This document shows positions 1 to 8,037 of a stretch of DNA of 64,000 nucleotides, piece by piece. Each line of letters begins with the position of its first letter. Positions within the stretch are counted from its first letter, which is position 1. The translations under genes and the position numbers were made by a program. A model generated the notes under the pieces. It was not told the origin of the DNA. It made no database searches and worked only from the letters and a program-made list of their open reading frames with translations. This stretch comes from UBA11606 sp964504305 (GTDB lineage Bacteria; Actinomycetota; Acidimicrobiia; Acidimicrobiales; Aldehydirespiratoraceae). Location: NCBI GenBank assembly GCA_964504305.1, contig CAZDEB010000001.1, positions 62,001 through 126,000 on the forward strand, given 5' to 3'.

Positions 1-1
1 C

Positions 2-1744
2 CCGTTCTTCCCGCAGTTCAAGCAGAACCCGACCGAGATCGTGCGGCAGGCCCGTCGATCCGGTTTGGAAACCGACGAAGAGATCACGAACTACGTAGTC
101 GAGGGTCTCAAGTCCGGGGAGATCGAATTTGCGATTGATGATCCCGATGCCCCTGAATCGTGGCCTCGCACGTGGTTTATCTGGCGCGGCAACGCGATCG
201 GCACGTCGGCCAAGGGACACGAGTTCTTCTTGCGCCACTATTTGGGAGCAGACTCCACCGCGATCGCGGCCGAACCAGACGATCACGGGGTGGCCGAGGT
301 CAACATCGCGCCCGACGCCCCAATCGGCAAGATGGACCTGGTAGTCGATCTCAACTTCCGCATGGACACAACTGCGTTGTATTCCGATCTCGTGCTACCG
401 GCGGCGACTTGGTATGAAAAAGACGACCTCAACAGCACCGACATGCACTCGTTCATCAACCCCATGCAGGCCGCCGTTCCACCGGCGTGGGAGTCAAAGT
501 CCGATTGGCAGATCTTTTCGGCCTTGGCCAAGAAGGTGTCGGAGATGTCCGGCGGTCACCTGCCAGCCGAGGTTGAGGACGTTGTTATGCAGCCTCTTGC
601 TCATGACACTCCCGACGAGATGGCCCAGACTCAGCCCGGGGACTGGCGCACCGGCGAAGTCGAGGCGATCCCGGGCGAGACCATGCCCAAGTTCAAGGTA
701 GTCAAACGAAGTTTCAAGGATCTGTACGAGCGGATGACGTCGCTTGGTCTCGGAGTGCGTGAGAACGGCGTGGCCGCCCACGGGATGCGTCTGCCAGTCG
801 AAGACTTCTACGACCAATTGGCCCGTAAACAGCCTGACCGACGAAGTTTGGGAGGCGACGCACCACTCAGGCCGTCACTGGTGCGAGACCGTGAGGTTTG
901 CGAGACAATTCTGGCCCTCGACCCTGCTTCCAACGGCGAGATCGCTCATAGGGCTTTTGAGGCCGAAGGGGCCAAAACGGGGCTCGACCTTACCCACCTG
1001 GCGGCCGGCCAACGAGACACGCGGATCGACTTCTCGGCGCTCATAAGCCAACCACGGCGCGTCCTTACGACGCCGACGTGGAGCGGTTTGATCGCCAAGG
1101 GGCGGGCCTACAGCCCCTACACCCTCAACGTCGAAGAGCGAGTGCCTTGGCGCACCCTCACCGGCCGTCAGCACTTCTACCTCGATCATGAGCGCTACAT
1201 CGAGTGGGGCGAGCACCTGCCTGTGTATAAACCTCGGCCCGATCACGCCATGCTTTCAGAGACCGAAGAGTCGTTGGCCGAAGGGCAAAACGGCAAGCTT
1301 TTCAACTACATCACGCCTCATGGCAAATGGTCGATCCACTCGACCTACGGCGACAACGAGCGCATGATGACGTTGTCGAGGGGCGGTTATCCGGTCTGGA
1401 TCAACGTCAAGGATGCCGCCGATCTTGGGATCGTCGACAACGACTGGGTCGAGGTCTATAACGACAACGGTGTGTTCGTTCAGCGCTGCACCACATCGTC
1501 TCGCATCCCGCGGGGAACGGTGTTCGTGTATCACGCGACCGAACGCACGGTCGGTATTCCGATCTCACCGCGCCGGGGCAAGCGAGCCGGAATGAATAAC
1601 TCGCTTACCCGAACCCGTCTCAAGCCAGTCCTGATGAGCGGTGGTTACGCACAATTCACTTACGCCTTCAACTACTGGGGTCCCACCGGTGTCAACCGAG
1701 ACACATTCGTTTATGTGCGTCGCATCGAGCGGCCTGACTACTAG
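2..1744 (+). CDS. narG: Respiratory nitrate reductase alpha subunit, C-terminal part (5' end outside window)
   Basis: The reading frame is open from the first bases of the window, so this is the C-terminal 580 or so residues of a protein whose family is about 1200 residues long. The product resembles NarG, the molybdopterin-bis-MGD catalytic subunit that reduces nitrate to nitrite at the cytoplasmic face of the membrane. Recognisable NarG stretches include WFIWRGNAIGTSAKGHEFF, the DLNFRMDTTALYSDLVLPA segment, and the C-terminal molydopterin-dinucleotide-binding region with YITPHGKWSIHSTY and GVPKxR-like tail residues. It is followed after 9 bp by narH, then narJ and narI, in the usual narGHJI order. 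The Mo ligand and the N-terminal FeS cluster lie outside the window and cannot be checked. Identification rests on protein similarity read by eye plus the operon context, and is secure. Confidence 0.95.
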   Translation, partial: PFFPQFKQNPTEIVRQARRSGLETDEEITNYVVEGLKSGEIEFAIDDPDAPESWPRTWFIWRGNAIGTSAKGHEFFLRHYLGADSTAIAAEPDDHGVAEVNIAPDAPIGKMDLVVDLNFRMDTTALYSDLVLPAATWYEKDDLNSTDMHSFINPMQAAVPPAWESKSDWQIFSALAKKVSEMSGGHLPAEVEDVVMQPLAHDTPDEMAQTQPGDWRTGEVEAIPGETMPKFKVVKRSFKDLYERMTSLGLGVRENGVAAHGMRLPVEDFYDQLARKQPDRRSLGGDAPLRPSLVRDREVCETILALDPASNGEIAHRAFEAEGAKTGLDLTHLAAGQRDTRIDFSALISQPRRVLTTPTWSGLIAKGRAYSPYTLNVEERVPWRTLTGRQHFYLDHERYIEWGEHLPVYKPRPDHAMLSETEESLAEGQNGKLFNYITPHGKWSIHSTYGDNERMMTLSRGGYPVWINVKDAADLGIVDNDWVEVYNDNGVFVQRCTTSSRIPRGTVFVYHATERTVGIPISPRRGKRAGMNNSLTRTRLKPVLMSGGYAQFTYAFNYWGPTGVNRDTFVYVRRIERPDY

Positions 1745-1753
1745 GAGCAAATG

Positions 1754-3265
1754 ATGCGAGTACGAGCTCAGATGAGCATGCTGTTTCATTTAGATAAATG
1801 CATCGGGTGTCATACCTGCTCGGTGGCGTGCAAGAACCTGTGGACCGACCGCCCTGGTGCGGAATACATGTGGTGGAACAACGTCGAGACGCGGCCAGGG
1901 ACGGGCTATCCCACCGGCTGGGAAGACCAGGACCACTACCAGGGGGGCTGGCAGCGCGACGAGAAGGGTCGGCTGAAGCTGACGCTGCATTCCAAAGCCG
2001 GTGGCCTCGGTAAGTTGTTCTACAACCCTTCGCTTCCCGAACTGGAGGACTACTACGACCCGTTCACGTTCAAGTACGGCGACCTTTTTGACACGCCGCA
2101 GCAAGAGCATCAACCAACCGCGGTACCGATCTCCAAAATAACCGGTGAGGAGATGGAGATTAAGGGTGGCCCCAACTGGGACGACGACCTCGGAGGTTCG
2201 GAAGTATTTGCTCGCAACGATGTCTCGCTGGAGGGCGTTGACGACACGGTTCGGGCTCAGATGGAGGAGATCGAGCGGGTCGTGTTCAACTACCTGCCAC
2301 GGATCTGCAACCACTGTCTGAACCCGGCCTGTGTCGCGGCATGTCCAAGCGGCGCGATCTACAAACGGGCCGAGGACGGCGTGGTGCTGGTCAACGAAGA
2401 CAAGTGCCGCGGCTGGCGCATGTGTGTCGCGGCGTGTCCCTATAAGAAGGTGTTTTACAACTGGGACACCGGGAAGAGCGAGAAGTGCATCCTCTGTTTC
2501 CCGCGCATGGAGACGGGCCAGGCACCAGCATGCGCTCATTCCTGTGTTGGACGGATCCGGTACATGGGCGTCTTACTTTATGACGCCGACCGGATCGAGG
2601 AAATTGTCGCGGTCCCTGATGACGAACTGCTCGACGCTCAACTCGACACGATCCTTGACCCCCACGATCCGCGGGTGATCACGGCCGCCAAGGCCGCCGG
2701 CATCGACGACGGCTGGATCGATGCCGCCCAGCGGTCCCCGGTCTATAAGTTCGTGAAGGAATGGGGCATGGCGTTGCCGTTGCATGCCGAATACCGCACG
2801 GCCGCGATGATGTTCTACGTGCCACCGTTGTCGCCGGTTATGAGCACGATCGAACAGAACATGGTCAACCTCGACATTGGAGAAGAACGGGTTGATTTCG
2901 AGTTGCTAGAGGAGCTCGATAAGGCCCGACTTCCGGTTCAATACCTCGCCAACCTCTTTTCGGTCGGGGACCAAGAACCGATCCGGGCCGCGCTGCGCAC
3001 AATGCTCGCCGTGCGCAGTTATAAGCGTCGCCAGAGTGTCGACCAGTCCATCGACGCTACGACGATAGCGATGCTCGAAGCTGCGGGCCTGACCGAACAG
3101 CTTGCCGAGGACATCTACAAGTTGACGACGGTGCCAACTATCGATGACCGATTCGTGTTCCCGCCATACCACCGCGAGATGTCGATCGAGGCGATGGAAG
3201 ATGTGATGGAACACAAGGGGCTAGCGGGCTTTGGTGCGCTCGAAGCTCCGCACCGGGGGGCGTGA
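1754..3265 (+). CDS. narH: Respiratory nitrate reductase beta subunit (iron-sulfur electron transfer)
   Basis: NarH carries electrons from the NarI hemes to NarG through four FeS clusters. All four cysteine groups are visible: CIGCHTCSVACK near residue 16, CNHCLNPACVAACP, CRGWRMCVAACP and CILCFPR with CAHSC. The Trp in CRGWRMC replaces a cysteine and is the family signature of the [3Fe-4S] cluster. Two adjacent ATGs exist at 1751 and 1754. I chose 1754 because the AGGAG at 1743-1747, which overlaps the narG stop, then sits at 6 nt spacing, and because the protein would begin like other NarH proteins (MRVRAQMSM). Length (503 residues) is normal for the family. The stop overlaps the start of narJ. 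Confidence 0.97.
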   Translation: MRVRAQMSMLFHLDKCIGCHTCSVACKNLWTDRPGAEYMWWNNVETRPGTGYPTGWEDQDHYQGGWQRDEKGRLKLTLHSKAGGLGKLFYNPSLPELEDYYDPFTFKYGDLFDTPQQEHQPTAVPISKITGEEMEIKGGPNWDDDLGGSEVFARNDVSLEGVDDTVRAQMEEIERVVFNYLPRICNHCLNPACVAACPSGAIYKRAEDGVVLVNEDKCRGWRMCVAACPYKKVFYNWDTGKSEKCILCFPRMETGQAPACAHSCVGRIRYMGVLLYDADRIEEIVAVPDDELLDAQLDTILDPHDPRVITAAKAAGIDDGWIDAAQRSPVYKFVKEWGMALPLHAEYRTAAMMFYVPPLSPVMSTIEQNMVNLDIGEERVDFELLEELDKARLPVQYLANLFSVGDQEPIRAALRTMLAVRSYKRRQSVDQSIDATTIAMLEAAGLTEQLAEDIYKLTTVPTIDDRFVFPPYHREMSIEAMEDVMEHKGLAGFGALEAPHRGA

Positions 3266-3780
3266 TGCATCCGGCAAGAGTGGTTGCCCTTGGATTCAAT
3301 TACCCCTTTGATGGTGCGCTCGAATCGTTGAGCAGCGCGGTCGACCAGATGCCTCGATCCTCGGCTCGCCGATCGATGTCCGATTTTGTCGACGCCGTCG
3401 GCCGCCTCGAGCTCGGCGAATGGGAAGAGATGCACACCCGCACGCTCGATTTGTCGCCGGCCTTTGTGCCCTACGTTGGCCACGTCACGTGGGGTGAGAA
3501 CTATCGGCGGGGCGAGTTCATGGCCGACCTCAAACGCGACATGGAGAGTCACGACGTCGATCTTGGTGGTGAGTTGCCCGATCACATCGAGCCAATCCTG
3601 CGATACATCGCCACCACCGAGCCGATATCGGATCTGGTCGAAGTCCTCTCGACTTCGGTTATCGAGATGCGGTCGACCTTGACGACAGCCGACAAACGAA
3701 GCCCTTACCGCCACCTTCTCGCCGCGGCCTTAGCGGTTGTGGAGGACCTCAAGCCAGTTTCGATTGGAGTTCGACGATGA
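3262..3780 (+). CDS. narJ: Nitrate reductase assembly chaperone
   Basis: This 172-residue protein lies between narH and narI and has the composition and position of NarJ, the cytoplasmic chaperone that keeps the NarGH complex ready for molybdenum cofactor insertion and membrane docking. It is not part of the mature enzyme. It is shorter than the enterobacterial NarJ (roughly 230-240 residues). The start is either GTG 3262 (overlapping the narH stop by 4 nt) or the following ATG 3265; both imply translational coupling. The end overlaps narI by ATGA at 3777-3780. Sequence similarity is weaker than for the other three subunits, so the call leans partly on synteny. Confidence 0.88.
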   Translation: MMHPARVVALGFNYPFDGALESLSSAVDQMPRSSARRSMSDFVDAVGRLELGEWEEMHTRTLDLSPAFVPYVGHVTWGENYRRGEFMADLKRDMESHDVDLGGELPDHIEPILRYIATTEPISDLVEVLSTSVIEMRSTLTTADKRSPYRHLLAAALAVVEDLKPVSIGVRR

Positions 3781-4496
3781 GTCTGAACGATCTTCTCTTT
3801 GGCGTGTTTCCCTATGTCGCCATTGCTTTGATGGTGGTAGTCGCGTTGATCCGGTGGCGTTGGCACCCTTTCACGGTGTCGTCGCTTTCGTCTCAACTGC
3901 TCGAGAGCCGTCGCCTCTACTGGGGGTCGATTCCGTTTCACTGGGGTCTGTCCATAATCCTTGTTGGGCATCTGACCGCACTGATCGTGCCGAGCGGATT
4001 CCAGCTTTGGAATGGAGAACCGGCGCGGCTCTACGCGCTAGAGGCGACCGGGTTGGCCCTCGGCCTTTGGGCGGCGTTCGGCATTGGTGTTTTGATCTGG
4101 CGCCGTCTGACCCACGCTCGGATTCGAGCGGTTACAAGTCCGATGGATCTCGCGGTCCAGTTGGTCATCGCCACTCAGATCCTGAGTGGGCTTTGGGTTG
4201 CGATGGGATATCGCTGGGGGTCTTTTTGGGGAACGTCGGTGTTTGTGCCCTACGTGCGGTCGATTTTGAGCTTTAGCCCGCAACCCGAATACGTCGACCC
4301 GTTGCCGTTTGCACTGCAACTTCACGCCTTCATGTTCTGGGTGTTCGTCGCGGTGTTCTCGTTCTCTCGCCTGGTGCACATCATCACTCTGCCTCTTGGG
4401 TATCTAACTCGCCCGTGGCAGCGGGTGGTTCGCATGCGAGAAACCCCGGCGGTCTATCACAGCGCCTCGGAAAAGCCGCTCGAGCGTCAGTACTGA
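3777..4496 (+). CDS. narI: Respiratory nitrate reductase gamma subunit (cytochrome b)
   Basis: NarI is the membrane di-heme cytochrome b that oxidises quinol and passes electrons to NarH. The 239-residue sequence has about five hydrophobic segments. The heme ligands are identifiable: His55 and His65 (FHWGLSIILVGH) and His183 and His201 (QLHAFMFW and RLVHI). The spacings of 10 and 18 residues match those of the well-studied enterobacterial protein. The gene overlaps narJ by ATGA. The four genes therefore form a complete membrane-bound, cytoplasm-facing nitrate reductase, provided the unseen part of narG is intact. Confidence 0.96.
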   Translation: MSLNDLLFGVFPYVAIALMVVVALIRWRWHPFTVSSLSSQLLESRRLYWGSIPFHWGLSIILVGHLTALIVPSGFQLWNGEPARLYALEATGLALGLWAAFGIGVLIWRRLTHARIRAVTSPMDLAVQLVIATQILSGLWVAMGYRWGSFWGTSVFVPYVRSILSFSPQPEYVDPLPFALQLHAFMFWVFVAVFSFSRLVHIITLPLGYLTRPWQRVVRMRETPAVYHSASEKPLERQY

Positions 4497-4497
4497 A

Positions 4498-5022
4498 TTG
4501 CTGGTCAGCGACGCGATCCCGACGGTGTTTGCGCTGGCGCTGGGCCTCGGGTTGGTTGGCGTTGTCGTCGCCCGCTGGTTCGCTCCGGAGGATCTTCGAG
4601 CCGAGTTGCGGGCCGCGGCTGGTTCGCTGGCTGCGGTAGTAGCAGTAGGGGCCACCGCGGGGAGTTTGTACTTCTCCGAAGTGCGGCACTTTGTCCCTTG
4701 CGAGCTGTGTTGGTATCAGCGGATCTTCATGTACCCATTGTCGGTGGTGCTCACGCTCGCGGTGGTTCGTCGCGACGAACGAGTCCGGCCCTACGTGTGT
4801 GCGTTGGCCGGACTTGGGGCTCTCGTTTCGATCTATCACGTACAACTGCAGTTGTTCCCCGGGCAAGGATCGTCTTGTTCCGCTGGTCCGTCGTGCACAT
4901 ATCAGTGGGTCGACGTCTTTGGATTTGTGAGTATTCCGGTGATGGCGCTGGCCTCGTTCGCCATCATCTTGTTGCTTTTGACTCAACGTCCCCCAGTTTC
5001 CAAAGACCGCGAGAACGAATGA
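4498..5022 (+). CDS. DsbB/BdbC-family disulfide bond formation membrane protein
   Basis: The product (174 residues from a TTG start) has four to five hydrophobic segments and the two cysteine pairs of the DsbB family: Cys68/Cys71 in the CELCWYQR motif, and Cys127/Cys133 in an external loop after QLFPGQG. Proteins of this family re-oxidise a thioredoxin-like thiol oxidase using quinone. The CELCWYQR form is typical of the BdbC branch. It starts 1 nt after narI and overlaps the next thioredoxin-fold gene by ATGA (5019-5022), so the two probably form a working pair. No good ribosome-binding site precedes the TTG; coupling from narI is likely, and a start at a later GTG cannot be excluded. Confidence 0.88.
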   Translation: MLVSDAIPTVFALALGLGLVGVVVARWFAPEDLRAELRAAAGSLAAVVAVGATAGSLYFSEVRHFVPCELCWYQRIFMYPLSVVLTLAVVRRDERVRPYVCALAGLGALVSIYHVQLQLFPGQGSSCSAGPSCTYQWVDVFGFVSIPVMALASFAIILLLLTQRPPVSKDRENE

Positions 5023-5705
5023 GTAATCGGCCCAAACGTAAAGCATCGCGATATCAGCAAAGGCTCGAGGCGAAGCAGGCTCAGAAATCGGGTCGCCTCA
5101 TATGGGTGGTGCTCGCCGGGATCCTCGGGCTTGCCATCATTGCGGGCCTCGCGTTGGCGGGCGCGTCTGGTGACGGGGGATCGGTCGGCGTAGTCGAGAC
5201 AGGTTTCGCGGAGGTCGTCGGCGACTCGCTGCCGCCTTACTCTGGCGAACCCGACGGTGGGGTTGGTGCCGTTGCACCGGCATTGCGAGCTACCGACATG
5301 ATGTCGGGCGACCACGTTGCGATAGAACCTGGCGACGGCACGGTTTACGTGCTCGGGTTCTTTGCTCACTGGTGCCCGCATTGCCAAGCCGAGGTGCCAC
5401 GCGTCGTCAGCCGGGTTGCCGAAACCCCTCTCCCCGATGGTGTGGAGATGGTGGCTATTGCCACCGGCACCGACGAGACTGCACCCAACTATCCGCCGTC
5501 GGCTTGGCTCAATAGAGAGAAATGGCCGTTTGCGATGTACGCCGATTCAGAAACCGGCGCGCTGGCGACGGGCTTTGGCCTTCAGAGTTTCCCCTACTGG
5601 GTGGTTGTGGGATCCGACGGCCATGTTCTGAAACGGGCGGCCGGCGAGCTGACCGACGAGCAATTCGATGGGCTGATTGGCGCCGCCGCGGCCGATGTCG
5701 GATAA
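5019..5705 (+). CDS. Membrane-anchored TlpA/DsbE-like thioredoxin-fold protein
   Basis: This 228-residue protein starts at ATG 5019, coupled to the DsbB-like gene. It has a basic N-terminus, one membrane anchor at roughly residues 28-48, and an extracytoplasmic thioredoxin-like domain. The active site is WCPHC, with Cys119 and Cys122, in the sentence FFAHWCPHCQAEVP. The cis-proline region is probably the QSFPYW stretch. It likely acts as a periplasmic-side thiol oxidase or reductase partnered with the upstream DsbB-like protein. A longer in-frame reading from 4698 is rejected because it runs through the upstream gene. Whether it serves cytochrome maturation or general disulfide formation cannot be told from sequence. 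Confidence 0.85.
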   Translation: MSNRPKRKASRYQQRLEAKQAQKSGRLIWVVLAGILGLAIIAGLALAGASGDGGSVGVVETGFAEVVGDSLPPYSGEPDGGVGAVAPALRATDMMSGDHVAIEPGDGTVYVLGFFAHWCPHCQAEVPRVVSRVAETPLPDGVEMVAIATGTDETAPNYPPSAWLNREKWPFAMYADSETGALATGFGLQSFPYWVVVGSDGHVLKRAAGELTDEQFDGLIGAAAADVG

Positions 5706-5793
5706 AGAACCATTTGCCGGAATGTTTGGGTGACATCGACGGGTTTCGTCGGCGGTTGCGGGCATCTGTCGACTGGCCCGCCCAGGGGAAATT

Positions 5794-6300
5794 ATGATTG
5801 TTGCACTTGATCTGGCCGGAAATTTTTCGGCCGGCGATGCGATCGTGTCCGGGTTGATTGCTGCCGTTGCGATGCTCGCAGTGGTTTATGGTGGCAAGGC
5901 CATGGGCATGACCACCATGGACTTGCTCAAAATGCTGGGCACCATGGTCAGTCCCAAAGCGGAGGGCACCACGGCCTACGGGATCGGGTTGATGGTTCAC
6001 TTGATGATGGGCGCCGGCTTCGCGTTGATCGACGCGGGGTTGCTGCACGCCTTTGATCCAACATCGTCCGGTTCGGCCGCTGGCCTTGGACTCTTGTTCG
6101 GAGCCATCCACGGAATGGTGGTCACGGTGATGATGCCGGCAATGCTCAAGATGGCCCACCCGCTCGTCAAGTCCGGCGAGATGGATGATCCGGGTCAGTT
6201 CATGACCGGCATGGGCAAGATGACGCCGATCGGGATGGTGATGGCCCACGTCGTTTTCGGGTTGGTTGCCGGGGCCTACTACGCGTCGGCGATCGGGTAA
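5794..6300 (+). CDS. Small multi-pass membrane protein of unknown function
   Basis: I do not recognise this 168-residue protein. It has about four hydrophobic segments and is rich in Met and Gly. Many methionines (for example in GGKAMGMTTMDLLKMLG and the HLMMGAG and MMPAMLKMAH stretches) cluster near histidines within or beside the membrane segments. That could suggest metal binding, but this is speculation. A short purine run (AGGGGAA) lies just upstream of the ATG. It is separated from the thioredoxin-fold gene by 88 bp in which I see no gene and no clear terminator. Confidence 0.7.
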   Translation: MIVALDLAGNFSAGDAIVSGLIAAVAMLAVVYGGKAMGMTTMDLLKMLGTMVSPKAEGTTAYGIGLMVHLMMGAGFALIDAGLLHAFDPTSSGSAAGLGLLFGAIHGMVVTVMMPAMLKMAHPLVKSGEMDDPGQFMTGMGKMTPIGMVMAHVVFGLVAGAYYASAIG

Positions 6301-6354
6301 CTAAAAACCAACTTAGACCTTGACTAATTGGGGCGGGGGCACGATACTTCTGCC

Positions 6355-8037
6355 ATGCCCTCGCCCAACGCCACCAATTCGATATCGGCCAAAGTCGGTT
6401 CGGTCGACGACCTAGCGGTCGGCGCTATGAAGATGGCGCGAGTGGGGGACCACCGGATCGTGGTCGCCCACACCGAAGCCGGAGTTTTTGCGCTCGACAA
6501 TGCCTGCCCTCATCAGGGGTACGGCTTGGTAACCGGGGCTCTCGATGGTGATTTGATCACCTGCCAGTGGCACAACTGGAAGTTCTGTGTTGTCGACGGA
6601 ACGTGCGAAGTAGGCGAAGAAGACGTACGAAGTCACCCGGTTGAGATCCGCGGCCACGACATCTGGGTCGAGGTGACAGAACAATCCGACGAGGAGAAGT
6701 TGGCCGAGTTGTGGCCCAGCCTGGGCCGGGGGATCGAGGCCGACTATCGAGGGCAGATAGCTCGCGACACGGCTCGGCTGCTCGATGCCGGAGCTGTCCC
6801 CGTCGACATCATCTGGGAAGGGTTGCGGATCGGATCCCCCAAGGCCGACTACGGAGTGGGGCACGAAATGGCCTCGGCCGCCGACTGCCTCGCGGCGGTC
6901 AACTTGTTTGACGGACTCCAACGGACCCTGCCTATTACTCAAGCGCTCGCCGGTATCAGCGAAACAACTCGTGACCGTCCGGCTTATCAACCTGCTGAGC
7001 CCGACGCATCGATCGACTTTGTGGCCGCAGTCGAAGCAGAGGATCGTGACGCAGCGGTAGCCGCATTGAGGTCGGCGTTGGTCCAAGGACACGAACCCGA
7101 GACCGTCCGCGGTTGGTTCGTAGACATTGTCGGGTCGCATCACCTGAGCTACGGCCACGGCGCCATCTACACCCAAAAAGCCTTCGAGCTGCTGGACGCC
7201 GCGGGCTGGGAGCGAGCCGACGAGTTGTTGCCGCACCTGGTTACCAGCCTTGTGTTCGGCACGCGCGAAGACACTTTGCCCTATATGGCCAAGGCCATTC
7301 GCGAGATCAATGCTGTCGACCTCGAAGGTCTGTGCGTTGATGGCCAGGGATCGGTGAGCTGGTCGGGGGAACCGGCGTTGACACAGTCGCTGCTCAACGC
7401 GGCCGAAGCGCCGATCGGTGCCGCGGTCGCTGCCGTTGTCGACGGTGCGGGTATAAGCGGACTTCTCGACTCGGTATCGCTGGCGGTGTCACAACGACTG
7501 CTTCGCTACGACAGCAGTGGCGAATTCGACTTTTCCGACGACTTTGGCTGGCTCGACATAAGCCATGGCCTTACCTATGCCCGGGCCGCTCGTTGGGCTT
7601 GGGACAACCATCCAAGCCCCGCTGCGGCCCGCCTCGCGTTGTTCACCGTGTTCTTGTGCTTCGATACCGGACGGCTCGAACGACGGTCCTCGGTTGCTGA
7701 TGTCTCGGTCGGGTCGGCCGGGGGCAGCCTCACTGCTGCGATCATCGAAGCAAGGCCGGCCGACGCGGTCGAGATCGCGATGGCCGGCGACGCCGCCGCC
7801 ATCGGCAACGAGCTACGACAGGTTGCGTTGATGGATGGCGCCGGTTCGTTCATCGTTGTGGCCCACTTGGTCAAGATGGCTCAAGCGGCGATGGAGGAGG
7901 CCCTTACGACCGGCTCGAATCTTCCTCTTGCCGCGACGGCGCGTCTGGCGGCGTCGCCACGACTCGAGCGGTTTGTTTCACGCAGCGTCGCTGAAGCCAT
8001 CGACTTCGTCGAAACCGGTGCCCCGCCAACCCGCTAG
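6355..8037 (+). CDS. Rieske [2Fe-2S] protein with large unassigned C-terminal domain
   Basis: The N-terminal 110 residues form a Rieske ferredoxin domain. Ligands are Cys51 and His53 (CPHQG) and Cys70 and His73 (CQWHNW). The remaining 440 or so residues are mostly helical in character and contain conserved-looking histidine groups, such as GSHHLSYGHG and DISHGLTYA, that could bind metal. I cannot assign this region to a family with confidence; a distant oxygenase or questin-oxidase-like relation is only a guess. There is no signal peptide, so it is probably cytoplasmic. ATG 6355 is preferred over an upstream TTG (6328) because the Rieske domain begins shortly after it. The 3' end overlaps the convergent M20 gene by 4 bp. 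Confidence 0.8.
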   Translation: MPSPNATNSISAKVGSVDDLAVGAMKMARVGDHRIVVAHTEAGVFALDNACPHQGYGLVTGALDGDLITCQWHNWKFCVVDGTCEVGEEDVRSHPVEIRGHDIWVEVTEQSDEEKLAELWPSLGRGIEADYRGQIARDTARLLDAGAVPVDIIWEGLRIGSPKADYGVGHEMASAADCLAAVNLFDGLQRTLPITQALAGISETTRDRPAYQPAEPDASIDFVAAVEAEDRDAAVAALRSALVQGHEPETVRGWFVDIVGSHHLSYGHGAIYTQKAFELLDAAGWERADELLPHLVTSLVFGTREDTLPYMAKAIREINAVDLEGLCVDGQGSVSWSGEPALTQSLLNAAEAPIGAAVAAVVDGAGISGLLDSVSLAVSQRLLRYDSSGEFDFSDDFGWLDISHGLTYARAARWAWDNHPSPAAARLALFTVFLCFDTGRLERRSSVADVSVGSAGGSLTAAIIEARPADAVEIAMAGDAAAIGNELRQVALMDGAGSFIVVAHLVKMAQAAMEEALTTGSNLPLAATARLAASPRLERFVSRSVAEAIDFVETGAPPTR

